A stretch of 14,391 nucleotides of DNA from SVTX01 sp045653805 (GTDB lineage Bacteria; Bacillota; Clostridia; Oscillospirales; CAG-272), in assembly GCA_045653805.1 (NCBI GenBank), contig JAZOMF010000073.1, positions 1 to 14,391 on the forward strand. The letters are read 5' to 3'. The position numbers were made by a program, and so were the translations under genes. Below are positions 1 to 6,900 of this stretch, piece by piece. Every line of letters begins with the position of its first letter. Positions within the stretch are counted from its first letter, which is position 1. The notes below the pieces were generated by a model. It ran no database searches, had not been told where the DNA came from, and was given only the letters and a program-made list of their open reading frames with translations.

Positions 1-123
1 AGCTTCGAGAACCTTGTTCACTTCGGTATAAACCTTGCGATCCAAATTTGCAGGAAGATAAAGAAGGTTTTCTTCTACTCGGCAGTTGCCAAGCACGTCA
101 AGTACTGTGTTATTGATTTTCAT
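1..123 (-). CDS. N-terminus of probable SAM-dependent DNA methyltransferase-like protein (partial)
   Basis: Only the first 41 codons are in the window; the rest lies beyond position 1. The ATG at 123-121 follows an AGAAAGGA ribosome site about 10 bases upstream. The visible residues begin MKINNTVLDVLGNC and continue with LDRKVYTEVNKVLEA. From memory, an N-terminus of this kind (a short strand, then 'LDRKLYTxVNKVLEA') opens the class I SAM-dependent methyltransferase-like proteins common on Clostridia plasmids and integrative elements. No catalytic motif is in view, so the call rests on N-terminal resemblance only. The gene lies 38 bases after the stop of the 243-residue gene and is the last visible gene of the long minus-strand operon. 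If the call is right, it would modify element or host DNA, perhaps to evade restriction. It could instead be any protein sharing this N-terminal module. Confidence 0.45.
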   Translation of the reverse strand, partial: MKINNTVLDVLGNCRVEENLLYLPANLDRKVYTEVNKVLEA

Positions 124-161
124 AGTAAGTTATTCCTTTCTGTTATTGATTTAGTTTCGTA

Positions 162-893
162 TCAGGAGTCTTTTTCGTTTTTGATACACTCGATCCGATA
201 GCCATGGTTTTGAAGTCTTTGCTCAAACTTCTTATAATACGCCTGAGCTTCCCTCTCACTCTTAAACTTTTTGACCTGATCGTTAAGCTTAGCAACACCC
301 CAAACGTAGCTGCCGGACAAACGAACGAAGTAACCACTTTCATTTTTCAGAACGTAGTACTTCTCCATTGCCTCAAACTCACCCACGACCTTGAGAGTGC
401 GTCGCCTGCGCGGATGTTTTACTTCTCTGTCATCGGCGAAAACAACGTCGATCGAGTGACCTTCTCCTTTTCGAATGGCTTCCAAAAGCTCATCCGTGGT
501 TCTGACGGTTGTGCGTTTTCGGGTATCATAATCCATGATCTGTACGGTATTTCCGAAATACGTGTACTCCTCAACGGTATACGCATACCTGAGCCCGCCG
601 AGAATCCAACGCTCAAATTCGCCAACTTCAAAAGAAGTAAATTTGCTCTTTCTCGTTCCGCCTCGGTTGTTCGTGTTGGCCTCTTCATGCCTTTTTGCAA
701 TCTCCCGAACCTCTTCCTCGGTAAAAATCAGGCGACCGGTATAGGGATAGCAAAGAACGTTCCAATGCTTATCCGCTACCTCTCTGCCCTGATGATTGAA
801 GGTTGAACAATTCGAGGAGCCGTGATTGGTAAGAGGTATAAATTTATCATCAACCTTGATGTATGCTTTGGTATAAAAAATTTCACTGCTCAT
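162..893 (-). CDS. Hypothetical protein, 243 aa, unknown function
   Basis: I do not recognise a family. The start at 893 is chosen because GAAAGGAGG lies 6 bases upstream; the frame stays open further upstream, but there it runs through a hairpin and has no ribosome site. The product is soluble, with no signal peptide or membrane segment. The N-terminal part (about 1-60) is rich in aromatic residues and has two Cys, one each near residues 24 and 48. The middle (about 75-150) mixes charged and aromatic residues. A basic RRRR stretch near residue 165 leads to a C-terminal portion of about 70 residues (YYVLKNESGYFVRL, then W, then KKFKSEREAQAYYKKFE). This resembles the short 'display and match' repeats seen in many small proteins of Clostridia mobile elements. 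It sits in the long operon after a 101-base gap with several hairpins, so its expression may be lower than that of upstream genes. Confidence 0.75.
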   Translation of the reverse strand: MSSEIFYTKAYIKVDDKFIPLTNHGSSNCSTFNHQGREVADKHWNVLCYPYTGRLIFTEEEVREIAKRHEEANTNNRGGTRKSKFTSFEVGEFERWILGGLRYAYTVEEYTYFGNTVQIMDYDTRKRTTVRTTDELLEAIRKGEGHSIDVVFADDREVKHPRRRRTLKVVGEFEAMEKYYVLKNESGYFVRLSGSYVWGVAKLNDQVKKFKSEREAQAYYKKFEQRLQNHGYRIECIKNEKDS

Positions 894-908
894 AATGAGC
901 CTCCTTTC

Positions 909-987
909 AAAAAATATGGCAGAGCCGAATTCGACTCTGCCACGGGTTATGCTGTTCAAACAGCCTGTAATTCGCACGTTTCGTGCT
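909..987 (-). terminator. Cluster of three hairpins, the last terminator-like, inside the operon
   Basis: This lies in the gap between the 188-aa gene (stop at 995) and the 243-aa gene (start 893). Reading the minus strand, there is a GCACG/CGTGC hairpin (975-987), a GCTG/CAGC hairpin (952-965), then a strong GGCAGAG/CTCTGCC stem (918-941). The strong stem extends with U-G, C-G and G-C pairs around an AATT loop and is followed by a T-run at 914-909. The last hairpin has the form of an intrinsic terminator, although three bases (ATA) separate stem and T-run. The T-run abuts the ribosome site of the next gene. It may act as a partial terminator or an mRNA stabiliser. Confidence 0.6.
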
Positions 988-994
988 ACTCCTT

Positions 995-1561
995 TCATTC
1001 TTCGATTGCCAATAAGTCAAGCAGCTCACTGATAATCTGCGCCGTATCTCCATAGGTGTTACAATGCAGATTGTCGTTGTCAAGATAGGTTCGGTAAAGA
1101 GTATCCAGAATGTTATCCAGCCTTATCAGCGGGACAACCTCCTGCGGCTTAAAATCCTCACCCAGCATATCCAGAATATAGCCTTGAAGCTCGGAATAAA
1201 CATCCACCTTCTTAGCGTTATCAAAGATATCTTTGGGACTTTGCCTGAGCATCTTTTCCATAAAGGCGTTATACTCGTCTCTCACCATCTTTTTGACGAT
1301 TTCAATCGGGCTTTTATTCAACACGGTTACATCAAGCGTACATACAAGCTTATGCGTGTAGTCCTCGTTATCCTTATCCGTCCAGACGAGGGCATGAAGC
1401 TCACCGTCCTCGGGATACTCGAAAAGAACTCTCGGTGCACTTGCCTGCTCACCTTCGTCAACGTCGGGCACGTATTCCACGTCAATACCGGGATATGCAC
1501 TATCACGGCTTGCGCTTGCTACGAGATTTCCTCCCTTGACTCTTACTTTGATCTGTTCCAT
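995..1561 (-). CDS. Hypothetical protein, 188 aa (conserved mobile-element protein)
   Basis: The ATG at 1561 has AGGAGGT 7 bases upstream, and that ribosome site is formed by the last codons of the 59-aa gene before it. The N-terminus (MEQIKVRVKGGNLVA, then YPGIDVEYVPD near residues 23-33) and the following acidic beta-rich part (LVWTDKDNEDYTHKLVC, about 58-74) look like a family that recurs on integrative elements of gut Clostridia, but I know no function for it. The C-terminal half (about 85-188) looks helical and acidic. There is no signal peptide, membrane segment or zinc motif. It belongs to the PcfJ operon, and the tight spacing after the 59-aa gene suggests the two are translated together, possibly as partners. 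Confidence 0.8.
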   Translation of the reverse strand: MEQIKVRVKGGNLVASASRDSAYPGIDVEYVPDVDEGEQASAPRVLFEYPEDGELHALVWTDKDNEDYTHKLVCTLDVTVLNKSPIEIVKKMVRDEYNAFMEKMLRQSPKDIFDNAKKVDVYSELQGYILDMLGEDFKPQEVVPLIRLDNILDTLYRTYLDNDNLHCNTYGDTAQIISELLDLLAIEE

Positions 1562-1563
1562 TT

Positions 1564-1743
1564 TTATACCTCCTGTTTGGCTAAATACTGTTCTACGGTT
1601 CTAAGCCGTTCTTCGTTTATCCGAAGCTCATCCAAATCCTGCGTATCGAAATCGAGTATCTCAACGTCAAGCTGATTTGGCTTCTCCGCAAATACGTCTT
1701 CGACCATTCCGCCGTGTACAACGATTACGATTTTTTCTTGCAT
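1564..1743 (-). CDS. Small conserved-looking protein, 59 aa
   Basis: This gene is easy to miss because it is under 60 codons. The ATG at 1743 is preceded by GGAGG with good spacing (12 bases after the PcfJ stop), and the frame runs to TAA at 1566-1564. The final codons, CAG GAG GTA TAA, supply the AGGAGGT ribosome site of the next gene, 2 bases away. The product is acidic: MQEKIVIVVHGGMVEDVF is a strand-turn-strand start, then LDVEILDFDTQDLDEL, then a charged helix. Similar tiny proteins (a beta hairpin with GG, then 'DxDTxDLDEL') are common in mobile-element operons of Clostridia. No function is known to me; a small adaptor or regulator that partners a neighbour is plausible. Confidence 0.8.
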   Translation of the reverse strand: MQEKIVIVVHGGMVEDVFAEKPNQLDVEILDFDTQDLDELRINEERLRTVEQYLAKQEV

Positions 1744-1755
1744 GGTACACCTCCG

Positions 1756-3873
1756 TTAAGCTACATCAAGTTGTAAACCTTTTTTGTCTGACCAATTGTT
1801 AAGAAAACTTTTGATGTCAGGAAATCTAATTCCCTCGCAATTGTCCCATCCTCGCACCTGCACAATCGTCTTACCGCGAACCTCTACGGTGCAGTAAGGA
1901 ACATCGAGCTTTGTATTTTTTCGCAAGAAAACAATAATCGACTGTCCATCAATAATGCTACGTGCGTATGAACCTACACAATGAGAAAGCTTTCTTCCCT
2001 CTTCATATAGCTCGGGCAATTTCTTTGGGACCATTGCAGTCAGATATTTCCCCTTATACTCAAGCCACTCGTTGTCTGCAGCTTTTTGCTCAAAAGCTTC
2101 TACGAGTTTCTCGTCTCTGATTTGTTCGAGCTTACGCGCCACTTTATCATGCTCTCTCTTTAAGGAGTGAGTATAGACAAGCTTGCTATCAGTCAGATCA
2201 CAATCGGAATCACGAAGCATCCTCAAGTAGTCACCCCAAAGCTGCATACTGGAAGAAGGTGGACAACACTGCATATCATCAACCCGTTCGATATATTCGG
2301 CTATCTTTTTAACCGTCAATCCGGGGACACCTACGCGAAGGATGTCGAGCACATGTCTCTCGTGAGCAAGTGTACTGAGTTTCAAGAAATCCTCGAACAT
2401 CGCCGTTGTATCTTTGCTTAGGCACTGCAGATATGCATCCAGATGCTTTAACGTAACGGGATGAGCTCTCAAAGATACGAGCTGTGGCTTTGTCAGGTTT
2501 TTCAAGCTTTTCTGCCTGCCCGTTCCTCGGATAAATGCCGGAAGCTCGGGAATTTCCTTTTTCATAATGTCTTGGATCAGCGAAAACATCTGACTCTTTG
2601 CAAAGATCTCCATACACGGAATCTCTTTCAAATACTCAAAATACTTAGGAGAAGTATTCGTATCAACGAGCAAATCGTAGCCGGTCCGCTTGATACAAGG
2701 ATTGTTTTTGATGAGCTCCATACACGATGCATCAAAGATAAAACGTTTATGCCCGTATAGATCAGTTTTCACACTTTGGATTTGCAGTTTCTCAATGCTC
2801 TTTCCAGTTTCATTGAAGAAGTTTATGCGACCGTTTATATCAACGTAGATATAATTGGTAAATTGCGGATTTAGTCTCGTTTCAACAACGGGATCTTCAC
2901 CTTCTTTAACGGCTTCGGCAATGGTTTTCTCTTGAACAAATCCCTGAACTCGAATGATAATCTCTTTGCTTTCGAGCTCAATTGCATCAATGAGATGGAA
3001 GATATATTCGCTTTTGCCGCGCAAACGATCCAAATATCTTCCACAGCGTTTACAACCGTTTCCGGTATAGTCACGACTGCTATCCAAAATTTCCTTATAG
3101 AATTTGCCGCATCGAGAACACCATGTCAACTTCTTGATATAGCCATCGCTGTTTTCAATCGGTATCTTACGTGTCTCGACCGTCCACTGGGATTGTACGT
3201 TGCTGAATTCGGACACCTCGTTGGACTTAAACTCAGCTTTAGGCATCAGCATTGATTGCTCTGTTTCACAAACAGTTGCGAGTTTGATCCTTACTACCAG
3301 ATCTGTAATCGGACCGGATAAATAATCCAGCGCACTATTAATGAGCGGATTATCATATACCGACTGGTCAGCAACTATCAAGTTAACCCGCTTACTACTC
3401 GTCACATTTACCTCCTTGGTAGGAGTCCATGCTTTTACTTGCATAGCGCCTTGATATTTTTCGGAAAGATAGAAGAGCCGATATTCCCTCTCTGACAACA
3501 CGACTCGAAAGTATTCGTGTTTTTCCGGAATGAACCCTTTTTCAATTGTTTCCCTTGCGTATATGTGATACTCGCTGATCAGCACATGTTCACCCGCTGT
3601 TTGAATGTATCTTACCGTTTCACACTGATCCGAATGCCGATAAGTGCTCTTGGGAGATCTGATAAACTGGTTTCCACAAGTCGGACATATAGGTGTGTCT
3701 GAATCGGTTTCACCTTTGGTACCGCATTTTAAGCAAAAGAATTTTGATACATTGCCGTGCTCAAAAAGCAACCTGTCATCCCTGAACTTTTCTGCCATGT
3801 CTACAACAATAGAATCTGGCAGATCAAGCATTTGTGAAAAGACAGTAGCTTCTATCTTTTTATTGCTAATCAT
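1756..3873 (-). CDS. pcfJ: PcfJ-like protein with two zinc-ribbon segments, 705 aa
   Basis: The C-terminal region (about 540-705) carries the PcfJ-domain signature: ELYEEGRKLSHCVGSYA (about 621-637), IIVFLRKN (646-653), YCTVEVRGKTIVQVRGWDN (660-678). PcfJ is named after a protein of the enterococcal conjugative plasmid pCF10; its biochemical role is not well established. Two four-cysteine clusters are visible: C47, C50, C63, C66 and C252, C255, C274, C277. Both look like zinc ribbons. The stretch between about 285 and 540 has no motif I recognise. The ATG at 3873 has GGAGGG upstream and overlaps the previous stop as ATGA, so translation is coupled. At 705 residues it is longer than the PcfJ domain alone. 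It is the largest product of the operon and the strongest marker that this is mobile-element DNA. A role in conjugative transfer or element maintenance is inference. Confidence 0.88.
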   Translation of the reverse strand: MISNKKIEATVFSQMLDLPDSIVVDMAEKFRDDRLLFEHGNVSKFFCLKCGTKGETDSDTPICPTCGNQFIRSPKSTYRHSDQCETVRYIQTAGEHVLISEYHIYARETIEKGFIPEKHEYFRVVLSEREYRLFYLSEKYQGAMQVKAWTPTKEVNVTSSKRVNLIVADQSVYDNPLINSALDYLSGPITDLVVRIKLATVCETEQSMLMPKAEFKSNEVSEFSNVQSQWTVETRKIPIENSDGYIKKLTWCSRCGKFYKEILDSSRDYTGNGCKRCGRYLDRLRGKSEYIFHLIDAIELESKEIIIRVQGFVQEKTIAEAVKEGEDPVVETRLNPQFTNYIYVDINGRINFFNETGKSIEKLQIQSVKTDLYGHKRFIFDASCMELIKNNPCIKRTGYDLLVDTNTSPKYFEYLKEIPCMEIFAKSQMFSLIQDIMKKEIPELPAFIRGTGRQKSLKNLTKPQLVSLRAHPVTLKHLDAYLQCLSKDTTAMFEDFLKLSTLAHERHVLDILRVGVPGLTVKKIAEYIERVDDMQCCPPSSSMQLWGDYLRMLRDSDCDLTDSKLVYTHSLKREHDKVARKLEQIRDEKLVEAFEQKAADNEWLEYKGKYLTAMVPKKLPELYEEGRKLSHCVGSYARSIIDGQSIIVFLRKNTKLDVPYCTVEVRGKTIVQVRGWDNCEGIRFPDIKSFLNNWSDKKGLQLDVA

Positions 3874-4352
3874 ACCTTACCCTCCTTGTCTGGTTTATGA
3901 CTTGTCCTTTCCATGGTATAGTCCTGAACTGCGAGTGCTATCGCATTCCAAAAGCCGCCAACAAAGTATTCGTCTTTGGCTGCGTAATGCTGCGCTTCCT
4001 CGGCAATATGAGATATGTCAGACTCACTTTCGGGGACTGCGATTCCTTTGGCCTCCATATGGTCCTTGACCGCCTTGATCCATCGTTCCGCTTCGGTATC
4101 AGGTTCATCAACCGTGATCTCCTTGATGCGCCCATAGAATAGGTCACTGTCGTCAAGCAACACCTTATACATCTCCTTTGTGATGTATTTATCCTCGAAG
4201 GTTCGCCTTTCTTCTCTACACTCTGACACGATTGCACGGTACCGTTCTCGCAGAGCGGTTCTTGCTTTTGTTTTCGTCGCAAAGGGACCGTGTACGTTCA
4301 AGTCGTAACCGATGTTGTCCGCTTCCACGACCAAATAGATTGTATTACTCAT
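3870..4352 (-). CDS. Hypothetical protein, 160 aa
   Basis: I choose the ATG at 4352 because GAGGAGGGTAAGG lies directly upstream; the frame is open for 30 more codons, but that part overlaps the previous gene and has no ribosome site. The product (MSNTIYLVVEADNIGYDLNV...) starts with a strand-like segment and a 'GPFATKTKARTALRERY' helix (about 22-38). An acidic middle follows, then a C-terminal segment rich in aromatic residues (YFVGGFWNAIALAVQDY, about 129-145). There is no membrane segment or signal peptide. It overlaps the upstream 97-aa gene by 8 bases and the PcfJ gene by 4 (ATGA), so the three are probably produced in fixed proportion. The 'KTKARTALRERY' segment resembles the 'KEKAKKAMKERY' motif of small element proteins without a known role. 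Confidence 0.78.
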   Translation of the reverse strand: MSNTIYLVVEADNIGYDLNVHGPFATKTKARTALRERYRAIVSECREERRTFEDKYITKEMYKVLLDDSDLFYGRIKEITVDEPDTEAERWIKAVKDHMEAKGIAVPESESDISHIAEEAQHYAAKDEYFVGGFWNAIALAVQDYTMERTSHKPDKEGKV

Positions 4353-4638
4353 CCTTACCCTCCTCAAAATCCTCGGGGACCTCGAACCACCTGTATTCCT
4401 TCTTCCATCTACCATGCTTATCAAAGCCGGAGACATCAACAAGAACTACGTTTAGCCCGTTTTCCACGATGTGATCAATCTCGGATAGCGGATAACTCCA
4501 ATGTTCGGATTCAAGCCCATTGTGCCTTAAGACGCATTCAATCTCTTTGACCGTATCATCTTGATTAAAGCAATAACAGTTTCCCGTAAGCTTCTCACAG
4601 TATGTTTGAGGTGTGTAAAGTTTTTCTGATTTAACCAT
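4345..4638 (-). CDS. Hypothetical protein, 97 aa
   Basis: The ATG at 4638 follows AAGGAGGATGAATA, and its first base is the last base of the upstream stop (TAATG junction). The product is small and acidic, with Trp, Tyr and Phe clusters: HWSYPLSEIDHIVENGLNVVLVDVSGFDKHGRWKKEYRWFEV (continuous over about residues 46-87, quoted here as two parts of one segment: HWSYPLSEIDHIVENG, then LNVVLVDVSGFDK and KEYRWFEV). Two Cys (CYCF, near 21-23) are too few for a zinc site. There is no secretion signal. I do not recognise a family. It lies mid-operon between two other unknowns and overlaps both, which supports real translation. Confidence 0.75.
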   Translation of the reverse strand: MVKSEKLYTPQTYCEKLTGNCYCFNQDDTVKEIECVLRHNGLESEHWSYPLSEIDHIVENGLNVVLVDVSGFDKHGRWKKEYRWFEVPEDFEEGKDE

Positions 4639-4889
4639 TATTCATCCTCCTTGTTGTTTTGGATTTTCTTTTCCGATAGAATCACACGAATGGCTTCGGT
4701 TTCTTCATAACCGTACTTATCCATTCGATGTCGAACCTCGTATGCAAGATTCAGCGCCTGCTCCTCGTCCTTGATATCGTAATTCTCCATCATATATTCG
4801 GCTGTGCAAGCCGCTTCATAATAGCTGTTTACGGTTACAAGGTCGCTTTCGTCAAGCGTGATTCCTTTGATTGTTAAGGAAATATTCAT
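4638..4889 (-). CDS. Small helical protein, 83 aa
   Basis: I choose the ATG at 4889 because GAAGGAGGGG lies 8 bases upstream and it forms an ATGA overlap with the upstream stop (4888-4886); a start further out at 4958 would overlap the previous gene and has no ribosome site. The sequence begins with a strand (MNISLTIKGITL) and continues as a mostly helical, acidic protein. It contains AEYMMENYDIKDEEQALNL and YEVRHRMDKYGYEETEAI (about 30-70). The two similar 'helix, Y, acidic turn, helix' units resemble a pattern common in small mobile-element proteins of Clostridia. The function is unknown. Its position between two overlapping genes indicates coupled translation. Confidence 0.77.
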   Translation of the reverse strand: MNISLTIKGITLDESDLVTVNSYYEAACTAEYMMENYDIKDEEQALNLAYEVRHRMDKYGYEETEAIRVILSEKKIQNNKEDE

Positions 4890-5470
4890 ATCAATATCCC
4901 CTCCTTCTTTTTGAACGTTGTGTAAGTTCCGCACTTCGGGCAGGTTACCTTTGGCCATTCATCGATAAGTTCAATGGTCTGCACGTCCGGGGTCCCGCAA
5001 CAATCGGTGACGATATCAACGAGTGTTGCTTTTGTCAGCCCCTCGGGGCGATACCTTTGATTGAAACGAACGAAATCCACCCATTTGACGTTATCAAACA
5101 GTCTCATGGAGTGCTTGATCAACGTATCGCGTTCAAGTGTTTTCCTGTCGCTATCGCAAAAGTCATGCTCCTTTTCCCATGCAAGAAGCTGTTTGAAGAG
5201 TTCCAGCTCTCCGTCCCTCTCGATGAGAAACCTCATAAGGGACAGCCATTCACCCTCCTCGATGTCGCCAATCTTCGTCATACAGCCGTTTCGGTAATCA
5301 TAGAGCTTATCTCTGCCTGTACCGGAAATATAGATTGCTCTACCGGTTCCGTACATAAATCTAATATCCTCGATTTTAAGCTCTGCGACGCTATATCGCT
5401 TATCGCTTGCTGTTACGAAATCGGTTTGACAGAAGACCTTTGCTTCTTTTTTCGCAAGCGTCTTTCTCAT
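4886..5470 (-). CDS. Hypothetical protein with C-terminal zinc ribbon, 194 aa
   Basis: The ATG at 5470 follows GGGAGGTGCGGT and overlaps the upstream stop as ATGA. The N-terminal half is basic then mixed, with RFMYGTGRAIYISGTGRDK at about 37-55. The C-terminal end carries C157-C158 and C177-x2-C180 (DCCGT and TCPKCGTY), consistent with a small zinc ribbon. That suggests nucleic-acid or protein binding. There is no signal peptide or membrane segment. It forms part of the chain of overlapping genes between the leader and PcfJ. The specific role is unknown, and the zinc-ribbon reading is inference from cysteine spacing alone. Confidence 0.75.
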   Translation of the reverse strand: MRKTLAKKEAKVFCQTDFVTASDKRYSVAELKIEDIRFMYGTGRAIYISGTGRDKLYDYRNGCMTKIGDIEEGEWLSLMRFLIERDGELELFKQLLAWEKEHDFCDSDRKTLERDTLIKHSMRLFDNVKWVDFVRFNQRYRPEGLTKATLVDIVTDCCGTPDVQTIELIDEWPKVTCPKCGTYTTFKKKEGILI

Positions 5471-5895
5471 ACCGCACCTCCCAAATGAAAGCTTTTGCTC
5501 TCTTCAGGAAAAAACTCTCTGAACAGCTCCATATAACGCTTGAAGCCTGCTCCTACAAGAGGACCTTTCAGGGATGCCTGTGACCACGCGATCAACTCCT
5601 CCTCCGGGATGTGATACTCATCGGTAATAAACTCTGCACCATTGTAATGCGGCGCCTTGGGTATCATTACCCGATCCATCTCGGTTTTGGTGGTAGCTTT
5701 CATGATCAACGTAACACGCTTCTCTGCAATCCCATTCAAAAGTCGGTCAATATAACCGAGTCCTTTGTAATGCTCAAGCTGATTGCGAACACTTCCCAAT
5801 GCTTTCAGACGAAGCTCACGCACCTTCTCGGGCGATTCTTCATCCATCAGCACCTCTGCGATCCGCATAATGATCAGGAGATCGTAGTCATTCAT
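5467..5895 (-). CDS. Hypothetical protein, 142 aa
   Basis: The ATG at 5895 has GGAGGTGA upstream and overlaps the 211-aa gene by 8 bases; the 11 extra upstream codons in frame lack a ribosome site. The N-terminal half is helical (MNDYDLLIIMRIAEVLMDEE..., to about 60). The later part has YHIPEEELIAWSQASLKGPL (about 94-113) and a basic-aromatic patch, FKRYMELFREFFPEE (about 118-132). It looks soluble and cytoplasmic. I recognise no domain. The overlaps on both sides (8 bases before, ATGA after) make it a firm member of the operon. Confidence 0.75.
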   Translation of the reverse strand: MNDYDLLIIMRIAEVLMDEESPEKVRELRLKALGSVRNQLEHYKGLGYIDRLLNGIAEKRVTLIMKATTKTEMDRVMIPKAPHYNGAEFITDEYHIPEEELIAWSQASLKGPLVGAGFKRYMELFREFFPEESKSFHLGGAV

Positions 5896-6523
5896 TATAC
5901 TCACCTCCAAACTCGTTTTCGTAAGCAATCGATCTCAGTATGGTGTGAAGTCTTTCGATAAAGCCGTCATACCAGTCGTCAAATGCTCTACCGTCGTCCG
6001 GATAAGGGTTGAACTTGCTTTTCTCAATATTGCCCTTCATATCATAGGCAACGTCGAAAAGATCTCCGAGCTCTGCGCTGTCGTCCGGGTTTCTGACGTT
6101 GAAGTAATCCTTCAAATCATACCGGTGCTCAGCAAGCCACTCTCTCACGAAATCAACAAGCCTGCAATAGGTTTTGACCGCCTCTTCACCGTCTTCGGTG
6201 TCATAGTTCAGATTCTCAACGATCAGATTTTTGCCACTGTCATCGAAGTCCAGCTGGTCAAGATGAATATCCCACGGTCCCTTCTCTTCCGAGTAAAGAC
6301 CGATACAGGCAATTGATAGGTCCTCAAGCCTTGAGATACAATCTTTTGCTTTTTCTTCACCGAAATAAACACCGCGATAAAATGCAGAGAAACCGTCGTC
6401 TTCGCGTTCTATCTCGCTGTAATCCCAGTTTAGATTCACGAACTGTCCGTTTTTGAGAACAACCTCGATATACTCAATTACGAGGTCCTTGATTTTTGTT
6501 TTTACGTTCACACATAAAACCAT
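5888..6523 (-). CDS. First gene of the long operon; acidic hypothetical protein, 211 aa
   Basis: I choose the ATG at 6523 (MVLCVNVKTKIK) because AGAAAGGA sits 9 bases upstream. An ATG three codons earlier is too close to the ribosome site, and the longer open frame beyond it runs through leader hairpins. The same AGAAAGGA-type site precedes the last visible gene of the operon. The product is strongly acidic, with DWYDGFIERLHTILRSIA near residues 180-197 as a C-terminal helix. There is no zinc, membrane or secretion signal. I recognise no family. As the first gene after the attenuator-bearing leader, its level should report on the operon's control. Confidence 0.77.
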   Translation of the reverse strand: MVLCVNVKTKIKDLVIEYIEVVLKNGQFVNLNWDYSEIEREDDGFSAFYRGVYFGEEKAKDCISRLEDLSIACIGLYSEEKGPWDIHLDQLDFDDSGKNLIVENLNYDTEDGEEAVKTYCRLVDFVREWLAEHRYDLKDYFNVRNPDDSAELGDLFDVAYDMKGNIEKSKFNPYPDDGRAFDDWYDGFIERLHTILRSIAYENEFGGEYNE

Positions 6524-6551
6524 AGTTATCATTCCTTTCTGTATTGAATTG

Positions 6552-6621
6552 TTTATATAGACGGAAAGCCTGTGGCTTCCCGGTTGTAAGGTTGGGGAGC
6601 CATAGCGCTCATCTATATAAA
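6552..6621 (-). ncRNA. Structured leader RNA with alternative hairpins (third leader element)
   Basis: Within the leader of the long operon, a 10-bp outer inverted repeat (6552-6561 with 6612-6621, TTTATATAGA/TCTATATAAA) encloses two competing inner pairings. Segment 6573-6581 can pair with 6594-6602 (nine positions; one is a C-A mismatch on the minus-strand RNA, a G-U pair on plus). The same segment can pair with 6563-6570 (seven pairs, 3-nt loop, one bulge). The outer stem overlaps the T-run of the terminator hairpin before it. The arrangement suggests a conformational switch, but I cannot match it to a known RNA class, and coverage by covariation is unknown. Confidence 0.5.
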
Positions 6622-6657
6622 AAAGCACACAAAGACATAATGATCCCTGTGTGCTTT
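6619..6657 (-). terminator. Leader terminator 2 (attenuator) of the long operon
   Basis: On the minus strand a perfect 10-bp stem (6648-6657 with 6622-6631, AAAGCACACA/TGTGTGCTTT) with a 16-nt loop runs into six T (6624-6619). This is an intrinsic-terminator form, sited downstream of the operon promoter and upstream of the first gene, so it should cause premature termination unless antagonised. Confidence 0.75.
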
Positions 6658-6681
6658 GTAGGCGCATTGCCTCGGAAATAG

Positions 6682-6722
6682 AAAAAGTGCCAATACGCAC
6701 TTGCGTGCGATACTGACACTTT
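6682..6722 (-). terminator. Leader terminator 1 (attenuator) of the long operon
   Basis: On the minus strand, AAAGTG pairs with CACTTT. Inside this, UCAGUA pairs with UAUUGG (with two G-U pairs), and CGCAC/GTGCG closes a GCAA tetraloop. The hairpin has about 17 pairs and is followed by TTTTT (6686-6682). It begins roughly 50 nt after the predicted transcription start, so full-length transcripts must read through it and through the next hairpin. Confidence 0.78.
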
Positions 6723-6779
6723 GAATGAACTCGGATAAACTATATCTGCTCTCGGGCAAATTAGAAACTTTACAATGAT

Positions 6780-6808
6780 ATTATAACAGATTTCCTGTCT
6801 TCGGTCAA
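6780..6808 (-). promoter_or_regulatory. Promoter of the long minus-strand operon
   Basis: The minus strand reads TTGACC (6808-6803), a 17-base spacer and TATAAT (6785-6780). This is near-perfect for the housekeeping sigma factor. Transcription should start near 6773, giving a leader of about 250 nt before the 211-aa gene. Confidence 0.85.
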
Positions 6809-6888
6809 TGGCTCTATCAAAAATGGCAGGTAAAAGGCGGTAAAAAGGCAAAACGCTTTGCTTGCTCAATATTGACAAATCGACCGAA
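6786..6888. promoter_or_regulatory. Candidate operator sites between the divergent promoters
   Basis: The motif TTCGGTC(A/G)AT occurs twice as an inverted pair: 6800-6809 on plus, overlapping the -35 of the minus promoter, and 6879-6888 on minus, inside the spacer of the plus promoter. A separate palindrome, ACAG-ATTTC-CTGT (6786-6798), fills most of the minus promoter's spacer. These are plausible binding sites for the XRE-type regulator encoded at 6941. Which of the two is the true operator cannot be decided from one sequence. Confidence 0.45.
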
Positions 6889-6900
6889 AAATAGTATAAT
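6872..6900 (+). promoter_or_regulatory. Promoter of the 200-aa XRE regulator
   Basis: TTGACA (6872-6877), a 17-base spacer and TATAAT (6895-6900) form an exact consensus promoter. Transcription should start near 6907. That would leave only about 10 nt before the ATG at 6917 but room for a ribosome site before the ATG at 6941. Confidence 0.88.

Noticed and set aside
204..806. Plus-strand open frame of 200 codons
   Set aside because: It lies opposite the 243-aa gene, has no ribosome site, and its product looks like a shadow translation.
1064..1675. Plus-strand open frame of 203 codons
   Set aside because: It covers the 188-aa and 59-aa genes on the other strand, which have good ribosome sites and fit the operon.
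4871..5488. Plus-strand open frame of 205 codons
   Set aside because: Opposite the 194-aa gene; no ribosome site or recognisable domain.
6524..6700. N-terminal extension of the 211-aa gene
   Set aside because: It would translate through the leader hairpins without a ribosome site; AGAAAGGA before 6523 fits better.
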